A stretch of DNA of 64,000 bases from Pontivivens nitratireducens (GTDB taxonomy: Bacteria > Pseudomonadota > Alphaproteobacteria > Rhodobacterales > Rhodobacteraceae), in assembly GCF_014235845.1 (NCBI RefSeq), contig NZ_JACJUQ010000001.1, forward strand, positions 124,001-188,000. The letters run 5' to 3'. Both the position numbers and the translations under genes were made by a program. Of this stretch, positions 18,090-26,884 are shown one piece after another. The notes below the pieces were generated by a model. It ran no database searches and was not told the origin of the DNA. It was given only the letters and a program-made list of their open reading frames with translations. Each line of letters opens with the position of its first letter. The first letter of the stretch is position 1.

Positions 18090-19387
18090 GCTATTTCGAT
18101 GGCATCGCCCCCATCGCGTTCGAGGGACCGGACAGCGCCAATCCTCTGGCCTTTCACCACTACGATCCGGATGAGGTCGTGCTGGGCAAACGGATGGAGG
18201 AGCATCTGCGCTTTGCCGTGGCCTATTGGCACAGCTTCGCCTGGGAGGGCGGGGATCCCTTCGGAGGACGCACTTTCGACCGGCCCTGGTTCGATGGCGG
18301 GATGGACGCCGCGCGAACCAAGGCGGATGCCGCCTTCGACATGTTTCGCATTCTGGGTGTGCCCTATTTCTGTTTTCACGATGCGGATATCCGGCCAGAG
18401 GGGGCGACCTTCGCGGAAAACTCCGACAACCTGAAGGCCATCGTCGATGTGTTTGAACAGAAGATGGCGCAAGGCGGTCCGAAACTTCTGTGGGGCACCG
18501 CCAATCTGTTTTCGCACCGCCGTTATATGAGCGGGGCCGCCACAAATCCCGACCCGGATGTCTTTGCCTTCGGAGCCGCCACGGTCAAGACCTGCCTGGA
18601 TGCGACCCACCGTCTGGGCGGTGAGAACTACGTTCTGTGGGGAGGGCGCGAAGGGTATGAGACGCTGCTCAACACCGATCTGAAATCGGAGTTGGACCAC
18701 CTCGCACGGCTTTTGCATCTGGTCGTGGATTACAAGCACAGGATCGGATTCAAGGGCACGATCCTGATCGAACCCAAGCCGCAGGAGCCGACCAAGCACC
18801 AGTACGATTACGACGTCGCAACGGTGTACGGCTTCCTCAAGACCTATGGATTGGAAGGAGAGGTCAAACTCAACCTTGAGCAGGGCCATGCGATTCTGGC
18901 GGGGCATTCGTTCGAGCATGAGATCGCGCTGGCGCAGGCACTGGGCGTCTTCGGCTCCATCGACATGAACCGCAATGATTATCAGTCCGGGTGGGACACG
19001 GACCAGTTTCCGAACAACGTGCCTGAGGTCGCACTGGCATATTATGAAATCCTCAAAGGGGGCGGTTTTGCCACCGGCGGCACGAACTTCGATGCGAAGC
19101 TGCGGCGGCAAAGTCTCGATCCGCAGGATCTGATCGCCGCGCATGTCGGCGGCATGGATATCTGCGCCCGAGGGTTCAAGGCGGCCGCGGCAATGTTGGA
19201 AGACGGCGGGTTGGAAGCAGCCCGCGTCGACCGCTACGCAGGTTGGAACGGCGCGGACGCGCAGCACATGCTGTATGACGCTACCCTTGAGGACATCGAA
19301 AGTCGGGTACTGAACGATGGTATCAATCCCGAACCGGTATCGGGTCGTCAGGAACAGTTGGAAAACTGGGTGAACCGCTTCGTGTGA
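18086..19387 (+). CDS. xylA: Xylose isomerase
   Basis: Interconverts D-xylose and D-xylulose with divalent metals. 433 residues, the size of the class II enzymes. The catalytic region [12 protein letters not shown] places His98 and Asp101; the metal site includes [15 protein letters not shown] and the later HSFEHEIA and GSIDMNRND. It starts at ATG 18086, overlapping the xylB stop, with CAGGAG upstream. No xylose transporter is seen in the window, so uptake must be encoded elsewhere. Confidence 0.97.
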   Translation: MSYFDGIAPIAFEGPDSANPLAFHHYDPDEVVLGKRMEEHLRFAVAYWHSFAWEGGDPFGGRTFDRPWFDGGMDAARTKADAAFDMFRILGVPYFCFHDADIRPEGATFAENSDNLKAIVDVFEQKMAQGGPKLLWGTANLFSHRRYMSGAATNPDPDVFAFGAATVKTCLDATHRLGGENYVLWGGREGYETLLNTDLKSELDHLARLLHLVVDYKHRIGFKGTILIEPKPQEPTKHQYDYDVATVYGFLKTYGLEGEVKLNLEQGHAILAGHSFEHEIALAQALGVFGSIDMNRNDYQSGWDTDQFPNNVPEVALAYYEILKGGGFATGGTNFDAKLRRQSLDPQDLIAAHVGGMDICARGFKAAAAMLEDGGLEAARVDRYAGWNGADAQHMLYDATLEDIESRVLNDGINPEPVSGRQEQLENWVNRFV

Positions 19388-19388
19388 A

Positions 19389-19407
19389 GCGGGTGGACAG
19401 CGCCCGC
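19389..19407 (+). terminator. Short GC-rich hairpin after xylA
   Basis: GCGGGTG (19389-19395) pairs with CGCCCGC (19401-19407), with one G-T pair and a 5-base loop, starting two bases after the xylA stop codon. There is no T-run. It is the only candidate for the end of the xylBA transcript. Confidence 0.4.
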
Positions 19408-19453
19408 CACGGACGCGTAAGCAATCCCCCTATTCGTCCGTTCGGGGGGGGAC

Positions 19454-19873
19454 ATGAGTTCCAGGAGCAGAAGAAGGAAGGTTCTGACCCAGCGTGAGAT
19501 CTGGCGCCTTGTCCGGTTTCTGACCGTGGGCGCTGCGGTGGCGTTGACCTATTCGCTCTTGTTCACGGGATTGCGAACGACGGGAGCGAACTTGTGGGAG
19601 TCCAATGGAGTCGCGCATGTCGGTTCCGTCACTGTGCAATATGTCGCGCACACTCTCTGGACGTTCCGCAGCAGGCTGCTCGACCATCGCCAGCAGGCGC
19701 GTTTTGTCGGCGTCATCCTGTTCGGTTTCGGGTTCAGCTTCGCAGTTACCACAACGATCTCTCCCACAATGGGGTGGCCGGATTGGGTTTCGGTTCTGTT
19801 GGTCGTCTTTCTGCTGCCCGTCTTCAATTATGCATTGTACAGATTCTGGGTGTTTCCGCAGCGAACCCGTTAG
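19454..19873 (+). CDS. GtrA-like family membrane protein
   Basis: 139 residues with four hydrophobic segments after a basic N-terminus, and the typical ending FNYALYRFWVFP of the GtrA/DPMS family. Members help move lipid-linked sugars or take part in surface polysaccharide modification. Start ATG 19454 after a G-run. The stop codon overlaps that of flgD on the other strand, so the two genes converge with no space between them. No glycosyltransferase is adjacent, so the partner is unknown. Confidence 0.8.
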   Translation: MSSRSRRRKVLTQREIWRLVRFLTVGAAVALTYSLLFTGLRTTGANLWESNGVAHVGSVTVQYVAHTLWTFRSRLLDHRQQARFVGVILFGFGFSFAVTTTISPTMGWPDWVSVLLVVFLLPVFNYALYRFWVFPQRTR

Positions 19874-20502
19874 TTTCGAATCGATGCGACGGCATCGGCA
19901 TCTATGCTGCGACCGTCCTCCAATTTCAGGACCGGACCCGACGCAGTCATCCGAGCCTCTTCAACCCGTGAGTGGACGAAGGGTTGTGCCAGCAATCTGT
20001 CACCGTTGGCCACCGCGCTTCGCAATTCAAAATCATACAAGCCGTGCGGCAAGTCCCGACCCGTTGCCAGGGTGCCGCTCCATGCTCCGCCGGAATATGC
20101 TTGATCCGCTACGATGTCGCCCATCGCGTCGCGCACAACCAGACGCGCCCCGGCTGGCGGCGGCGCATCAAAGTTCAGTTCCACCGGCGCGCCCGAATAA
20201 TGTGCCTGTCCCAGAACCGACACCGATTTTCCCAGCCACGCCGCAAGTCCGTTCGTGTCGTTCGCCGTCAACGCCGCCGTCAGGTTGTCGAGCTTGGTGT
20301 TTGTCTCGATCTGCTGCTCGACGGAGGTGAATGTGGCAAGTTGTTCCACGAACTGTGTCGATTCCATGGGATTAAGGGGGTCCTGGTTCCGCATCTGCGT
20401 GGTCAGCAGAGTTAGAAACGTCTCGAAATCCGTTGTCGGGGAGGATTGCGCGGGCGTGGCCGCGCCAGCGGATGCAGGTTGTGCCGTTCCAGAAATTTCC
20501 AT
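19870..20502 (-). CDS. flgD: Flagellar hook assembly (capping) protein
   Basis: 210 residues. The conserved N-terminal signature FLTLLTTQMRNQDPLNPMESTQFVEQLATF is complete apart from natural variation, and a FlgD-type Ig-like/tudor region follows. FlgD caps the growing hook so that FlgE subunits can add. It lies 12 bases downstream of fliK on the same strand, forming a fliK-flgD unit. Its stop overlaps that of the GtrA-like gene. Confidence 0.93.
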   Translation of the reverse strand: MEISGTAQPASAGAATPAQSSPTTDFETFLTLLTTQMRNQDPLNPMESTQFVEQLATFTSVEQQIETNTKLDNLTAALTANDTNGLAAWLGKSVSVLGQAHYSGAPVELNFDAPPPAGARLVVRDAMGDIVADQAYSGGAWSGTLATGRDLPHGLYDFELRSAVANGDRLLAQPFVHSRVEEARMTASGPVLKLEDGRSIDADAVASIRN

Positions 20503-20514
20503 ATCGATTCCTTG

Positions 20515-21657
20515 TCAAAGCCTCATGTCCAGCCGATCGCTGATCGGGGTCAGACCGATCTCGACCGTATCGAAGGCGTTATCTTCCAGAGTGCTATCGA
20601 AGGCGGGATTTTGATCGGCATCCCCGCCTTGGCCGAAGGTCATTTGCGCACTGTCGAAACCCTGAGCCAACAGATCGCTGGTCAGAGAATCGGCATAGCG
20701 ACGCAGCAGATCCAGCACCTCCGGCCTGTCGGGGGAAAGGTGCGCGGTCACATGTCCGTCGATGATTTCAAGCGAGATCCGCACGCGCCCCAGTTCGGCA
20801 GGGTCCAGCCGCAATTCCGTTTGCGTCCCATCCCGCGCGAGGGTCACGATTGCCATCTGCCCTCTGATCTGGGCGAGGGTGGCATCGGTTCCTGTCGCTA
20901 CGGCCTGTAGAGCCACAGCCGGCATGGGCCGCTCCACCGGTCCACGTGACAGTGAACTGGTGCCGATCGCGCTCGACACCTGCGCCTCGAGTTCGAGGTC
21001 GGATATATCGGGACCGGACTTTTCCGGCGAACCCTGTATAGGTGGCGGCGGAACCGGTATCGAGGCAGCAGGTGTCGTGCCGTATGCCGTGACGGGAGCA
21101 GCGCGGCCATTCGTGAGCCTGTCTGCGCCGCCAGCTGTCTGTGCAATATCTGGCGCACGTCGTGGCGATTCGCTGGAAAATTCGTCAACCTCAAGTCCGG
21201 CATGGGGCGCCGTACTTTCAGCGGTTTGAGGCATAAACGTGCGATTTGCCGGTTGGTTTATGGCAACGCGCGATTTTTCAAACTGCTGATTTACAAGTGT
21301 GCGATTCTGCGGATGCGGGATCGAAGCATCAATCTGGCGCGGTACCTGCGGTGCCACGAATTCAGCCACTAAAGGATCGGCTTCTTCGACTGGCAAGGCA
21401 CGGTCACCGGGCGAATCGTCTGAAATCCGCTGCGGATCGGCATCTTCGGTCATGATCGGAATGTCTGGAGCATCAGGAAATACCGCGACAGCGACTTCAT
21501 CGTCGAGCACCATACGCGTCTCTTCGACCACCGCGATCTTATCGAACGAATCAGCGCGAACCACAGTGGCGAACTCGTTTGGCGGCGAAGCCTCACCCTC
21601 CTTCGCGATCTGCCCCATAAGGGCGCGCGCCGCATTTTCGATACTCGCAAGATGCAC
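20515..21657 (-). CDS. fliK: Flagellar hook-length control protein
   Basis: 380 residues with a long low-complexity, Pro-rich N-terminal part and a conserved C-terminal domain (ELRLDPAELGRVRISLEI, then HLSPDRPEVLDLLRRYADSL), the FliK domain that switches the export apparatus from hook to filament substrates. The start is GTG 21657 with GAGGAGA upstream on the reverse strand. Divergent from the flgJ-like gene; the two share an intergenic region with a CtrA-like box. Confidence 0.9.
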   Translation of the reverse strand: MHLASIENAARALMGQIAKEGEASPPNEFATVVRADSFDKIAVVEETRMVLDDEVAVAVFPDAPDIPIMTEDADPQRISDDSPGDRALPVEEADPLVAEFVAPQVPRQIDASIPHPQNRTLVNQQFEKSRVAINQPANRTFMPQTAESTAPHAGLEVDEFSSESPRRAPDIAQTAGGADRLTNGRAAPVTAYGTTPAASIPVPPPPIQGSPEKSGPDISDLELEAQVSSAIGTSSLSRGPVERPMPAVALQAVATGTDATLAQIRGQMAIVTLARDGTQTELRLDPAELGRVRISLEIIDGHVTAHLSPDRPEVLDLLRRYADSLTSDLLAQGFDSAQMTFGQGGDADQNPAFDSTLEDNAFDTVEIGLTPISDRLDMRL

Positions 21658-21697
21658 AGCCGTCTCCTCAATACCGGATCATAGGGCCTACGAATTC

Positions 21698-21712
21698 TTA
21701 CGATTTCTTTAC
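21698..21712. promoter_or_regulatory. CtrA-like box between fliK and the flgJ-like gene
   Basis: TTAC-GATTTCT-TTAC matches the CtrA consensus TTAA-N7-TTAA in spacing and in six of eight bases. It lies in the divergent gap between two flagellar transcription units and resembles the boxes at 22336, 26015 and 41551. CtrA control of flagellar genes is established in many alphaproteobacteria; here it is inferred. Confidence 0.5.
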
Positions 21713-21755
21713 TTCCATCCCACAAAAAGGCGGCATCCAGAATGGAGAGAAAGAA

Positions 21756-22037
21756 ATGCTGTCAGAAATTACACTGCATGATTCTGCCGTACCCAGGGTT
21801 CAGGAGGCGGCCTTGCGCCGCACCGCCGTCGAATTCGAGGCTTCGTTCCTAGCTGAAATGTTGAGCCATAGCGGTTTCGGCGCGGCGCGGACTGAACAGG
21901 GCGGTGGAGCGGGGGAGGACGCCTTCGCCTCCCTGCTTGCCAGAGAGCACGCCAAGGTTTTCGCCCAGAAGGGGGGAATCGGGTTGGCCGACCGAATATT
22001 CGAAAGCCTGGTGCAAAGTTCGGAGGCGGTCCGATGA
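21756..22037 (+). CDS. flgJ: Rod-binding protein, FlgJ N-terminal domain only
   Basis: 93 residues matching the rod-binding domain of FlgJ (VEFEASFLAEMLSHSGF, then FASLLAREHAKVFAQKGGIGLADRIF) without the muramidase domain found in enteric FlgJ. In alphaproteobacteria such single-domain proteins scaffold rod assembly while a separate transglycosylase opens the peptidoglycan; a candidate for that enzyme is encoded at 34845-35465. The start follows GGAGAGAAAG. The stop overlaps the following gene (ATGA). Confidence 0.85.
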   Translation: MLSEITLHDSAVPRVQEAALRRTAVEFEASFLAEMLSHSGFGAARTEQGGGAGEDAFASLLAREHAKVFAQKGGIGLADRIFESLVQSSEAVR

Positions 22038-22339
22038 GGGCCCGCGTCGTGAGGCGCATAAACGAGGCCATCATCCGCCAGCGCGAGGCGATCATAGCGG
22101 GGGATTACCCCGATCCCGAGGTGATAGAGCGTATCGGCCCCATGCTCAAAAAACTGTCTGAACGCGAACTGGCCCCCATCAGTGAGGCGTTGAGCCGCAA
22201 CCTCGAATTGCTAGGAATTGCGCGGGACGCCGTTGCCGAAATGCGCGCGCCCCCCTCCGCCACCGGGTTGCGCACATATACGGCGCAAGGGAACTTGCGG
22301 CCCCCGACTGAGGCGGCCGAAGTTCTCATCAAACGGTAA
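22034..22339 (+). CDS. Helical protein of unknown function, possible FlgN-type chaperone
   Basis: 101 residues, coupled by ATGA overlap to the flgJ-like gene and placed just before flagellin. The sequence is helical and amphipathic (INEAIIRQREAIIAGDYPD, LSERELAPISEALSRNLELL). Size, helical character and place fit FlgN, the chaperone of the hook-junction proteins FlgK and FlgL, but similarity by eye is weak and the name is only a suggestion. Its stop codon overlaps the CtrA-like box of the flagellin gene. Confidence 0.6.
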   Translation: MRARVVRRINEAIIRQREAIIAGDYPDPEVIERIGPMLKKLSERELAPISEALSRNLELLGIARDAVAEMRAPPSATGLRTYTAQGNLRPPTEAAEVLIKR

Positions 22340-22350
22340 CCCATTGTTAA
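22336..22350 (+). promoter_or_regulatory. CtrA-like box upstream of flagellin
   Basis: GTAA-CCCATTG-TTAA matches TTAA-N7-TTAA in seven of eight bases. It overlaps the stop codon of the preceding gene and lies about 190 bases before the flagellin start, so transcription from here would give a long leader. Confidence 0.55.
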
Positions 22351-22361
22351 CGATACTAAGT

Positions 22362-22454
22362 CCGCCGCATTTACTCCTTGTTAGGATGCGGCGGGCCAGA
22401 TGGTCATGCGATCCAAGGAGATCGGCGCGGTTCCAACCGGAATGGAGGGACCGC
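22362..22454 (+). promoter_or_regulatory. Two hairpins in the flagellin 5' leader
   Basis: First stem: CCGCCGCAT (22362-22370) with ATGCGGCGG (22386-22394), perfect, 15-base loop. Second stem: GCGGTTCC (22427-22434) with GGGACCGC (22447-22454), eight pairs including one G-T. Both lie between the CtrA-like box and the start codon. In Caulobacter FlbT acts on the 5' leader of flagellin mRNA, and flbT is encoded two genes downstream, so these stems are candidates for its target. Confidence 0.5.
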
Positions 22455-22539
22455 TTTCGTCAGAATGACGTTCAGGGTCGGTTCTACGGCCATTTTCTCA
22501 AAGCCGGTGCTGAATGCACCGCACATGGAGTTAAAAGAT

Positions 22540-23784
22540 ATGTCCAGCATTCTGACGAACAATGGCGCAATGGTTGCGCTCAGCACACTTCGCAACATCA
22601 GCTCGGGTCTGGCGGAAACGCAAAAGGAAATTTCGACAGGTCTCAAGATCAGCTCCGCCGCTGACAATGCCGCAGTCTGGTCGATCTCGCAGGTCATGCG
22701 ATCCGATGCCGATGGTTTCGGCGCGATTTCCGAAAGCCTGTCGCTCGGCAATTCCACGGTCGCCGTCGCCCGCAAGGCATCGGAATCAATCACGGAACTG
22801 CTGGGCAACATCAAGACTCAGGTTATCGCAGCGCAGGAATCCGGCAACGACAAAACGAAGATCCAAAGCGAGATTTCCGCCCTGCGCGATCAGGTCAGTT
22901 CAATCGTCGGCGCCGCGCAGTTCAAGGGGGTAAATCTTCTTCAGGGAAGTCAGGCGATTACGGTCCTGTCCTCCCTCGACCGTACGGCCGACGGCAGTGT
23001 CAGCGCCTCGCGTATCACGGTGAACCGCAACGACCTTTCCGTGACTGAGGAAACCGCAGGCACCACGGCGGTCGCTGCGGGCGCATTGATGACCGGAACA
23101 CGTACAGGGTCGGCAGTCGCCGGAAACGCCGCCGATCCAGACGCGGTTGTCAGCTTCACCTCAGGTGGCGTGGAACTGGGTGCAACCTATACCATTACAC
23201 TGACTGGCACGGGTGCGGCCGGATCCGATACTTCCGGCGAACAGACGTTCACCTATGTTGCGGGGGAAAGCGATACGGAACTCAGCGTTTCGACTGCCCT
23301 CAAGGATCAGATGGATACCTATATATCCGACAACAGCCTGACCAACATCTCCACCTCCCAGGATGGGGCGACGGGTGCACTGACGGTCGCATTGGCCGGT
23401 GGCGCTGGTACTGACAGCATTGATGTTGGCTTTACGGAGTTTACAGGCGGTACGGTCGATGGCGGTCTGTCGGCACTGGCCGGGATGGATGTGACAACGG
23501 AGGAAGGCGCTGCTCAGGCGCTGACCGATGTGGAATCACTGATCAACACCGCAATTGATGCGGCCGCTTCGTTCGGCTCCACTCAGGGGCGGATTTCCAC
23601 CCAGTCCGACTTCGTGTCCAGCCTGACTGACTCGCTGATGTCCGGGGTGGGTTCGCTCGTCGATGCGAACATGGAAGCGGCGTCCGCCCGTCTGCAATCG
23701 TTGCAGGTTCAACAGCAGTTGGGCATTCAGTCGCTGTCAATCGCGAACCAGTCGCCGCAGTCGATCCTTTCGCTCTTCCGTTAA
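22540..23784 (+). CDS. fliC: Flagellin
   Basis: Filament subunit, 414 residues. The N-terminal D0/D1 region (MSSILTNNGAMVALSTLRNI, then ISTGLKISSAADNAAVWSIS) and the C-terminal D1/D0 region (QLGIQSLSIANQSPQSILSL) are conserved; between about residues 165 and 330 is a Thr/Gly/Ala-rich variable part that would be exposed on the filament. The start ATG 22540 is preceded by GGAG; the frame is open to 22378 but this part is untranslated leader. A strong hairpin follows the stop. The regulators flaF and flbT are directly downstream. Confidence 0.95.
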   Translation: MSSILTNNGAMVALSTLRNISSGLAETQKEISTGLKISSAADNAAVWSISQVMRSDADGFGAISESLSLGNSTVAVARKASESITELLGNIKTQVIAAQESGNDKTKIQSEISALRDQVSSIVGAAQFKGVNLLQGSQAITVLSSLDRTADGSVSASRITVNRNDLSVTEETAGTTAVAAGALMTGTRTGSAVAGNAADPDAVVSFTSGGVELGATYTITLTGTGAAGSDTSGEQTFTYVAGESDTELSVSTALKDQMDTYISDNSLTNISTSQDGATGALTVALAGGAGTDSIDVGFTEFTGGTVDGGLSALAGMDVTTEEGAAQALTDVESLINTAIDAAASFGSTQGRISTQSDFVSSLTDSLMSGVGSLVDANMEAASARLQSLQVQQQLGIQSLSIANQSPQSILSLFR

Positions 23785-23791
23785 GGAGAAC

Positions 23792-23823
23792 TCATCCGGG
23801 CCGGTGAAGCGCGGCCCGGATGA
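23792..23823 (+). terminator. Strong hairpin after flagellin
   Basis: TCATCCGGGCCG (23792-23803) pairs perfectly over 12 bases with CGGCCCGGATGA (23812-23823) across an 8-base loop, eight bases after the flagellin stop codon. No T-run follows, so it may act more as a 3' stabiliser of the abundant flagellin mRNA, or as a partial barrier before flaF-flbT, than as a full terminator. Confidence 0.6.
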
Positions 23824-23880
23824 ACCACGGCTGTCATGAGGGATCGAACTACACCGATCGAGCGGTAAGGAATTCAGGAA

Positions 23881-24264
23881 ATGAATATTCGGGTGGCCCA
23901 GAACGGGTATGGGACTGCGCAACGAAATGTCGGCACACCGCGCGCGGTGGAGATAGACGTTCTGGCGCAAATCACGAGAACGCTGCGTGCGGCGGAGGCG
24001 GCGAGAGATACGGAATACGCGGCCTTTGTCGATGCACTGCAAGCGAATGCAGAACTGTGGCGAATTTTCGCTCAGGATTTAAGCGATACCGGCAATGGTC
24101 TGCCCCTGGAATTGCGTCGGGGTCTTTTTGCCTTGGCGGGCTTTGTGCACGATGAAACCAATCGGATATTGTTGAACGGCACCACCTCCGAGGAGCTTTG
24201 CGCGATCAATCACGATATTCTGACAGGCCTTAGACAATCCAACCCGGTCGAGGCGGGTTTATGA
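23881..24264 (+). CDS. flaF: Flagellar biosynthesis regulator FlaF
   Basis: 127 residues, matching the FlaF family (helical, with LQANAELWRIFAQDL and LAGFVHDETNRIL). In Caulobacter FlaF acts with FlbT to coordinate flagellin synthesis with export, acting opposite to FlbT. The position directly after flagellin and its coupling to flbT by an ATGA overlap fit this role. A GGAA stretch precedes ATG 23881. Confidence 0.92.
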   Translation: MNIRVAQNGYGTAQRNVGTPRAVEIDVLAQITRTLRAAEAARDTEYAAFVDALQANAELWRIFAQDLSDTGNGLPLELRRGLFALAGFVHDETNRILLNGTTSEELCAINHDILTGLRQSNPVEAGL

Positions 24265-24692
24265 GCGGCCTGGTTCTGAAGTTACGACCGGCGGAGCGCG
24301 TACTGATCAACGGGGTCGTGATAGAAAATGGGGATCGACGTTCCCGATTGAATATCCTGACGCCCAACGCGAATATCCTGAGGCTTCGCGACGCCATTCA
24401 TCCCTCCGAAGCATCCACCCCGGTCACACGAGTCTGCTATCTCGCGCAGCTGATCCTAGCCGGTGAAGCTGATGAGGAGAAGGGCCGGGCTCAACTTCTG
24501 GATGGGCTGGGACAACTGGCTTTCGTTTTCAACGATGGCTCGGCCCACGATATTCTGATGGAGGCCACGGCCCACGCCAAGGCCAGTATGATCTATCAAT
24601 GCCTGCGTGCGTTGAAGTCGCTGCGCACGATCGAAGTCACGTTGTTCGCGAAAAGCGATGTGGGTCGGGTTCCACAACCCACTGACGCTTAA
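24261..24692 (+). CDS. flbT: Flagellum biosynthesis repressor FlbT
   Basis: 143 residues with the conserved opening LVLKLRPAERVLINGVVIENGD of FlbT. The Caulobacter protein binds the flagellin mRNA leader and promotes its decay until the hook is complete. Its start overlaps the flaF stop. Its own stop overlaps that of fliI on the reverse strand, leaving no room for a terminator between the convergent units. Confidence 0.94.
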   Translation: MSGLVLKLRPAERVLINGVVIENGDRRSRLNILTPNANILRLRDAIHPSEASTPVTRVCYLAQLILAGEADEEKGRAQLLDGLGQLAFVFNDGSAHDILMEATAHAKASMIYQCLRALKSLRTIEVTLFAKSDVGRVPQPTDA

Positions 24693-25990
24693 CCTGATCG
24701 CGCGATCAGCGCGGTCAATCGCGCGAAGGACAGGGTCGCATCGGGCAAGTCCCGGGCGGCCCACATCGCGTCGATCTTCGCGGCTGCTCTCAGAATACGA
24801 TCCGCTTCCGGATCCGCACCCTCTGAGGACAGTCCGGCGTCTCTCAGCGGAGCGATCCGGGCGGCTGCGGTCAAGGTTTCGCGCACGGTGGCGATGGTCT
24901 CATTCTCCGTCTTCGTCGCGGCTTGCGGCAGAGAGCGGGAGACTGACTTCAGAACATCTATCGCGGGGAAGCGACCGCGCTCTGCAATGTCACGGTCCAG
25001 AACGATATGCCCGTCGAGCATCCCACGTACCATATCCGCAAGTGGTTCGTCCATGTCGGAGCCGGCTACCAGAATGGACAGCACTGCCGTGATGTCCCCT
25101 TCCGAGATGGCACCGGGGCCGAGGCGTTCCATCATCCTGGCGAGATCTTGCGCCGTATTGGCGGGGAACCCGACACTGACCATACGCCCGCTTTGCGCAG
25201 CTTCGATCTGTCGATGCGCCTCCGCCCAACGGGTGAGGGAGTCCATCAACACCAGCACATGTCGTCCCTCACGTTTGAAGTGTTCAGCGATATCTATGGC
25301 GGTCAGCGCCGCGCGTCTGCGTTCGAGGGCGGAACAGTCAGCCGTAGCGGCAACGCAAATCGACCTGGCGCGCGTCTCGGGGTCCATCACATCGCGCAGG
25401 AAGCTGGCGAGTTCGTGCCCCCTTTCCCCGATCATGGCAAAGACGATGACATCAGCTTGTATACCCCGCGCCAGAGAGTTCAGCAGACTGGTTTTTCCGA
25501 CGCCCGATCCGGCAAAGAGCCCCACTCTTTGCCCGCGGACGATCGGAAGCATGGTGTCGATCGCGGGTTCGCCCGTATCCAGCCGGTCGCCCAGACCGCG
25601 TCGTGCCAGCACGTTTCGCTGTGGTGCCGACGGATTTCGCGTTACCCGAACGTTCAACGGCCGTCCGTCGAGGGGGTCGCCAAACGCATTGACGATTCTG
25701 CCCAGCCAGCGCGAATCGGGGCGCAGTGACCCGGACGCTTCCTTCCAAAGCAGCAATCCCGGCGACAACTCCGCCACGCTGCCGAAGGGAATCAGTCTGA
25801 TTTCACCCGGGGAAACTGCGGTAATTTCGGCCCGGGTTCCTCCCTCGATCATGCACAGATCGCCAACACCGACGTGCTGATCCAGTCCCGAAGCGATCAA
25901 AAGTCCTTCTTCTATGCGCTTCAGCGTCCCCATACGCACCTTTTGGGGGATTTCGCGGATCATTCGCGACATTTCTGCAAACTGGGCCAT
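24689..25990 (-). CDS. fliI: Flagellum-specific ATPase FliI
   Basis: 433 residues, ATPase of the flagellar export apparatus, related to the beta subunit of F1. The Walker A motif GSGVGKT is at about 162-168, Walker B VLVLMDSLTRWAEAHR follows, and SVGFPANTAQDLARMMERLG is family-typical. Its usual regulators FliH and FliJ are not adjacent. It is transcribed alone, divergently from flgB, and converges with flbT. Confidence 0.95.
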   Translation of the reverse strand: MAQFAEMSRMIREIPQKVRMGTLKRIEEGLLIASGLDQHVGVGDLCMIEGGTRAEITAVSPGEIRLIPFGSVAELSPGLLLWKEASGSLRPDSRWLGRIVNAFGDPLDGRPLNVRVTRNPSAPQRNVLARRGLGDRLDTGEPAIDTMLPIVRGQRVGLFAGSGVGKTSLLNSLARGIQADVIVFAMIGERGHELASFLRDVMDPETRARSICVAATADCSALERRRAALTAIDIAEHFKREGRHVLVLMDSLTRWAEAHRQIEAAQSGRMVSVGFPANTAQDLARMMERLGPGAISEGDITAVLSILVAGSDMDEPLADMVRGMLDGHIVLDRDIAERGRFPAIDVLKSVSRSLPQAATKTENETIATVRETLTAAARIAPLRDAGLSSEGADPEADRILRAAAKIDAMWAARDLPDATLSFARLTALIARSG

Positions 25991-26014
25991 GGGCGATCCT
26001 CTTCGGTCCTTTGA

Positions 26015-26029
26015 TTACCCTTTGTTCAC
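26015..26029. promoter_or_regulatory. CtrA-like box between fliI and flgB
   Basis: TTAC-CCTTTGT-TCAC has the spacing of the CtrA box but only five of eight consensus bases. It is listed because it sits in a divergent flagellar promoter region and because, with its right flank CTTCC, it resembles the box at 21698-21712, which is followed by TTCC. Confidence 0.35.
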
Positions 26030-26075
26030 TTCCGAAGGTAAAGCCGAGGTTGAAGAGTATAGGGAGAAGCCCTGA

Positions 26076-26468
26076 ATGATCGAAAACAACTCACTTTTAT
26101 CCATGGCGGCATCTGCCTCGCGGCATGCAGCGGTGCGTCAGACTGTGATCGCGCAGAACATCGCAAACGCCGATACACCCGGATTCGTCGCGCAGGACGT
26201 CGTTTCATTCTCTCAATTCGTGTCAGGTGGCACGGAGGGATTTGATATACGCCATACCAGGGCAGGCCACTTGGCAGGGTCTGAGGGTATCGAAGGCAGA
26301 CTGCTGATCGACAGTTCGGCACAGGGCGCGACCACTCCCGACGGGAACTCGGTTTCGATCGAGGATCAGATGGTACGGGCCGCCGATGCCCGGCGACAGC
26401 ACGATCTGGCGCTGACGCTCTATCGCAAATCACTGGATTTGATCCGCATCGGCCTGGGCCGTGGATGA
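26076..26468 (+). CDS. flgB: Flagellar basal-body rod protein FlgB
   Basis: 130 residues, proximal rod subunit. The N-terminal motif QNIANADTPGF is that of the rod/hook family, and the C-terminal helix (MVRAADARRQHDLALTLYRK) pairs with it in the assembled rod. First gene of a compact operon flgB-flgC-fliE-fliQ-flgF-flgG-flgA-flgH-fliL. Confidence 0.95.
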   Translation: MIENNSLLSMAASASRHAAVRQTVIAQNIANADTPGFVAQDVVSFSQFVSGGTEGFDIRHTRAGHLAGSEGIEGRLLIDSSAQGATTPDGNSVSIEDQMVRAADARRQHDLALTLYRKSLDLIRIGLGRG

Positions 26469-26483
26469 TAAGGGAGAAACCCG

Positions 26484-26873
26484 ATGAGCGATCTGCTGTC
26501 TTCAATGCAAAGTTCCGTCAGCGGGATGACCGCGCAATCCATGCGTTTGCGCGTCAGTTCCGAGAATATCGCGAACTCCGATACGCCCGGCTATCATGGC
26601 AAGATCGTGCGGTTTGCACAGGTTGCCGCTGGCGACGGCACCTCGCGTGTGGTCAGCGGACCACCCGAGCTCAGCAATGCGTCCTTGGAGCGCATCTATG
26701 CGCCCGGCCATCCCCTGGCCGATGCCGAGGGGTATTATGACGGGTCCAACGTCAATTTGATGGTTGAAATCGCCGACGCGCGTGAGGCGCAGCGAAGCTA
26801 TGAGGCCAATCTGAAAATGTTCGATCAGGCGCGTGCGATGTCATCCTCGCTGCTCGATCTGCTGCGCCGTTAA
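26484..26873 (+). CDS. flgC: Flagellar basal-body rod protein FlgC
   Basis: 129 residues. The N-terminus carries SENIANSDTPGYHGK and the C-terminus NVNLMVEIADAREAQRSYEANLKMF, the standard FlgC pattern. It lies 15 bases after flgB with GGGAGA upstream of its ATG. Confidence 0.95.
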   Translation: MSDLLSSMQSSVSGMTAQSMRLRVSSENIANSDTPGYHGKIVRFAQVAAGDGTSRVVSGPPELSNASLERIYAPGHPLADAEGYYDGSNVNLMVEIADAREAQRSYEANLKMFDQARAMSSSLLDLLRR

Positions 26874-26884
26874 GGAGGCTCGAT

